Assembly: GCF_048128805.1 (NCBI RefSeq)
Contig: NC_135997.1
Span: 19,138,315 to 19,202,314, forward strand
Origin: Centroberyx gerrardi
Lineage: Eukaryota; Chordata; Actinopteri; Beryciformes; Berycidae
Direction: 5' to 3'
DNA: 64,000 nucleotides
Below are positions 46,859 to 64,000 of the stretch, in pieces (the stretch's first letter is position 1; every line of letters starts with the position of its first letter). The notes below the pieces were generated by a model. That model was given only the letters and a program-made list of their open reading frames with translations. It was not told the origin of the DNA and did no database searches. The translations under genes were made by a program, and so were the position numbers.

Positions 46859-47498
46859 CAGCGTCGTTTGTCTACTCATTGAACCCATAGTCAGGAATGC
46901 GATGGTTGTTAGGGAGCCCTCTTTCACCTCCGAAGTGGTTTATTGATGAGCTCTGACTTCTCCTACTTTTTCACATGTCAAAGGAAGTCAAGTGTAGGCC
47001 TCCATGACTTCATTTCATGCCCCCCCTACCCCTCCGAAAAAAAAAAAAAAAAAATCACAAAAAAAAAACAAGAGCTCTTTCGCTCCCCTCCCCCTGCTCA
47101 TGTCGTTCCCTCTCTCTGCCCTTTCATGCACCCCCTTTTTCTGCTTTAGTTTGGCTTCCACGTCCATACAGCCCTCATTCTCTTCCCTTCGGTTCTCCTC
47201 CTTTGGAATGAGCGGCGGGGATCCTCAGTGCGGAGACTGGTGCTGCCCAAGCTCCGGGTGTATGCTCAAACACGGGCACAGAGGGGTTGCTTTTGGGTGC
47301 GTTGAGGTGTGCATTAATAGCCAGTCATTCAACCAGCGCAGTTTGGGAGCGTGTGGTCATGGCTACACAGTCATTTGCTTTACTTTATTTACGCGTGCTA
47401 TTTGCTGTCAGGTCGCAGGAGTGACGTTGCCTCGCCTCGCAAATGTGTCCATAAAAAGCAGCGGAGCTTGCCTAAACGCGGCGCTCTTTAGGCATGTT

Positions 47499-47499
<1 letters not shown>

Positions 47500-47551
<52 letters not shown>
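47500..47551 (+). repeat. (GT)n microsatellite
   Basis: About 26 uninterrupted GT units. Confidence 0.95.
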
Positions 47552-47552
<1 letters not shown>

Positions 47553-47781
47553 CTTGTTGACAGGAGGGGTAAGTCTATTCAGAGAAGGTGATACCCAAAA
47601 GAGTCAACAAAAGCACGTGGTGAAAGTTTTCATTGTTTTTAGTGGGTGAGAGCAGCCATGCCATTTTCAAGTGCACTAGATACACAAAGTAAACATGTTC
47701 CCATTTAGAGCTTATAGGCAGCGAGGAACTCTTCCCAGCTCAACTGTCTTTAGTTTCCATGCAGCAGCAGAGGTCACCTCG

Positions 47782-48061
47782 CAGGGTGTAGAGGAGCCTA
47801 AACCCCCCTAAAAACTGTTTAACCACTTTTTTATTTGCGTAAATAGAGTTTACCCACCTGTTTAGACTGATCTAAATCTTAATGTCATAAATTAATAGTA
47901 TAGCCTACATCATAGTGAGTAGTGTAAAACTGATGTAAGTTGTATGAGGACATGATCTTTTTTTAAAAAAAGGTGCAGAAGTTAATGCCTTTCTAAAAGA
48001 TATTATTGTTTTTTGTCTTTATTGGTGGTGTTTTCCTCATGATGATCACTGTCATAGTTCG
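47782..48061 (-). mobile_element. MITE-like repeat, copy 5 (reverse)
   Basis: Starts CAGGGTGTAGAGGAGCC, matching the reverse complement of the right end of copy 4. It then shares ATAAATTAATAG, AGTGAGTAGTGTAAAACT, TTATTGGTGGTGTTTTCC and GATGATCAC blocks. Confidence 0.65.
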
Positions 48062-48529
48062 ACATGCACCTTATTATTTCCCTCTACATTAGACACATGA
48101 ATGCAGGGCCATAACAAGAAAGCAAAGATGGCATTTGCACCATTTCGCAAAACTTTTAAACACTATAATTATCTTACTTTAGATGCAGCTGTGTACCATT
48201 AGACATATAAAGCATCGACTATCCTACTTGGCGAAATACACACTGCAGGTCTTCGTAGTTTTAATTTGGTGGCATTAACTCGAACATTCACGTGTGCATT
48301 GCTCCACTCCTAGTTTCACTTCCCTAGCAGCGCAGGCTTCCCTCAGGTCGGAGCTGAACATGCCTGAGATTCCCTGCGCGGACCCAATTCAGCCTGGAAG
48401 AATAGAGCTTTCCGTCCAATGGGCATTTCCGAGGCAGTTGCTTTGCATAGGGCAATATTCAGCAAGTGAGCGCAGGGTATTTGCATGCGTGGGCTGATTA
48501 GTGGGTTGGGAAGACGAGACTCCCTCTCG

Positions 48530-48546
48530 CTCTCTCTCTCTGTCTC

Positions 48547-48582
<36 letters not shown>
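48530..48582 (+). repeat. (CT)n tract upstream of P1
   Basis: CT run with GTCT and CACT interruptions. Confidence 0.9.
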
Positions 48583-48586
<4 letters not shown>

Positions 48587-48589
48587 GCT

Positions 48590-48790
48590 CGGCCCCGTTT
48601 CCCGCTTTGGCTGTGGCGCAGGGGGAAGTGTTTATATGGGGGATGATGACAGAGGTCGGGTCGCGCTAATGGGCCAGTGAAGAGCGGTGGAGGGAGGCGA
48701 GGCGAGGCGCACACAGCAGACTAGGAACACATACATTAATACACTTGTTCCATCGCCAATCAGCATAGGTGTGTTCATTCTCTTACCCCC
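48590..48790 (+). promoter_or_regulatory. pax6: pax6 P1 promoter block
   Basis: Contains phrases I recognise from the conserved vertebrate Pax6 P1 region: GGAAGTGTTTATATG, GGATGATGACAGAGGTC, CGCTAATGGGCCAGTG, AGAGCGGTGGAG and the CCAAT-bearing CGCCAATCAGCATAGGTG. A TATA-like TTTATATGG precedes the block. It lies about 350 nt upstream of the first coding exon. Recognition is from memory, not from an alignment. Confidence 0.75.
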
Positions 48791-48799
48791 ACCCTCCTT

Positions 48800-48905
48800 C
48801 TACCACCACTCTCCCTCCCTCTCCCTCCCCCCCCCCTCTCTCTCTCTCTCTCTCTCCCTCTCTCTCTCTCTTTCCCACTCTCTCTCTTTCCGACTCTCTC
48901 ATTCG
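48800..48905 (+). repeat. CT-rich tract in pax6 5' leader region
   Basis: Long pyrimidine-rich CT/CCCT stretch between the P1 block and the first coding exon. Confidence 0.9.
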
Positions 48906-48990
48906 CTCTCTCACACGCCAGCGCACATCCTCGCCAAACTCCGTGCGTCCTGACATCTGAGTTCACTGTCAATCTCTGTCTCCTTCGCAG

Positions 48991-49146
48991 GGATATCCCC
49001 TCCGTCTCCGCCGAAGACCACTGGAAACTAATTTTTCCTCTTCTAAACTTCCGAAAGAGACTGATCCTGATCCGCATTTTTTCTCTTTCTGTGGCGTGGA
49101 GAACTATAGGCTATAATTTGCCAAGGACTTTGACAAACGACGCAGG

Positions 49147-49159
<13 letters not shown>
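48991..49159 (+). CDS. pax6: pax6 first coding exon (5'UTR plus MPQK start)
   Basis: The acceptor CTCCTTCGCAG ends at 48990. A 156-nt leader is followed by ATG at 49147, four codons (MPQK) and one base, then a GTGAGA donor. Coding part is 49147-49159. MPQKEY is the fish-type Pax6 N-terminal start. Confidence 0.88.
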
Positions 49160-63910
<14,751 letters not shown>

Positions 63911-64000
63911 AGAGAAGAGCTACTTCACCCTGTAACTACCCACTCCACCATCGCCCTCCGGCAGTGTTCCTCACACATACACAGCAGAGGAGAGTAGAGA
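63911..64000 (+). other. pax6: Start of pax6 3'UTR, cut by window end
   Basis: Follows the TAG stop. No polyadenylation signal occurs before the window ends. Confidence 0.85.

Larger units (their letters stand above)
42115..48600 (+). other. pax6: P0-P1 interval of pax6 (5' intron)
   Basis: Contains two MITE-like copies, a hAT-like element, an extensive AAT/AAG/AAC low-complexity stretch (44015-44365), an A-rich run (47037-47070), GT and CT microsatellites, and repeat-free blocks at 45160-45330, 45590-45860 and 47160-47480 that may be regulatory. No coding sequence recognised. Confidence 0.6.

Noticed and set aside
47004..47591. 195-codon open frame with poly-Lys and Cys-Val runs
   Set aside because: Generated by an A-rich tract and a GT microsatellite; no family resemblance.

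Overview
The window is vertebrate, almost certainly teleost fish, genomic DNA. It carries three intron-containing genes with GT-AG exons: wt1, rcn1 and pax6. This is the WAGR-region gene order (WT1-RCN1-PAX6) found in jawed vertebrates, compressed here into 64 kb. Fish hallmarks are short introns, many long CA/GT and GA/CT microsatellites, tRNA-derived SINE fragments, a wt1 without the 17-residue exon 5 of mammals, and a pax6 that starts with the fish-type MPQK extension instead of MQNS. The species and the teleost paralogue (a or b copies) cannot be fixed from sequence alone. The divergent wt1 N-terminus makes me lean weakly to the 'b' copies.

Layout. 1-309: wt1 upstream/5'UTR. 310-8222 (+): wt1, nine coding exons, four C2H2 zinc fingers, dual KTS donor. 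About 8223-9700: wt1 3'UTR/flank. 9700-16060: intergenic, rich in CA repeats, with a CTCF-like site. 17467-21829 (-): rcn1, six coding exons, ER EF-hand protein ending in HDEL, tail-to-tail with wt1; its 3'UTR probably reaches about 16.07 kb. 22.3-41.7 kb: rcn1-pax6 intergenic region with microsatellites, copies of a short interspersed element and several AT-rich homeodomain-site clusters that look like pax6 enhancers. 41.7-42.1 kb: probable pax6 P0 promoter and noncoding exon. 48.6-48.8 kb: strongly recognisable pax6 P1 promoter block. 49147-63910 (+): pax6, 12 constitutive coding exons plus alternative exon 5a. The window ends in the pax6 3'UTR.

The genes are transcription factors of kidney/gonad (wt1) and eye/CNS/pancreas (pax6) flanking a housekeeping ER calcium-binding protein (rcn1). 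They share a regulatory landscape rather than a pathway. rcn1 and pax6 are head-to-head across about 20 kb (rcn1 start codon to the P0 exon), where most candidate enhancers lie.

Beyond the genes, points worth attention are: a repeated segment sitting just before the 3' splice sites of two different wt1 introns; a (GAT)n tract immediately before the wt1 zinc-finger-2 exon; a tandem 140-bp duplication carrying the motif GATGCGTAATT in a pax6 intron; five copies of one MITE-like element around the pax6 promoters; one hAT-like element; three SINEs; CTCF-like motifs; an inverted repeat around an HNF1-like palindrome; and one unexplained 156-codon open frame. No prokaryote-type system, CRISPR array or wholly novel gene system was found. 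Exon boundaries were read by eye from splice sites, reading phase and recalled vertebrate exon lengths.
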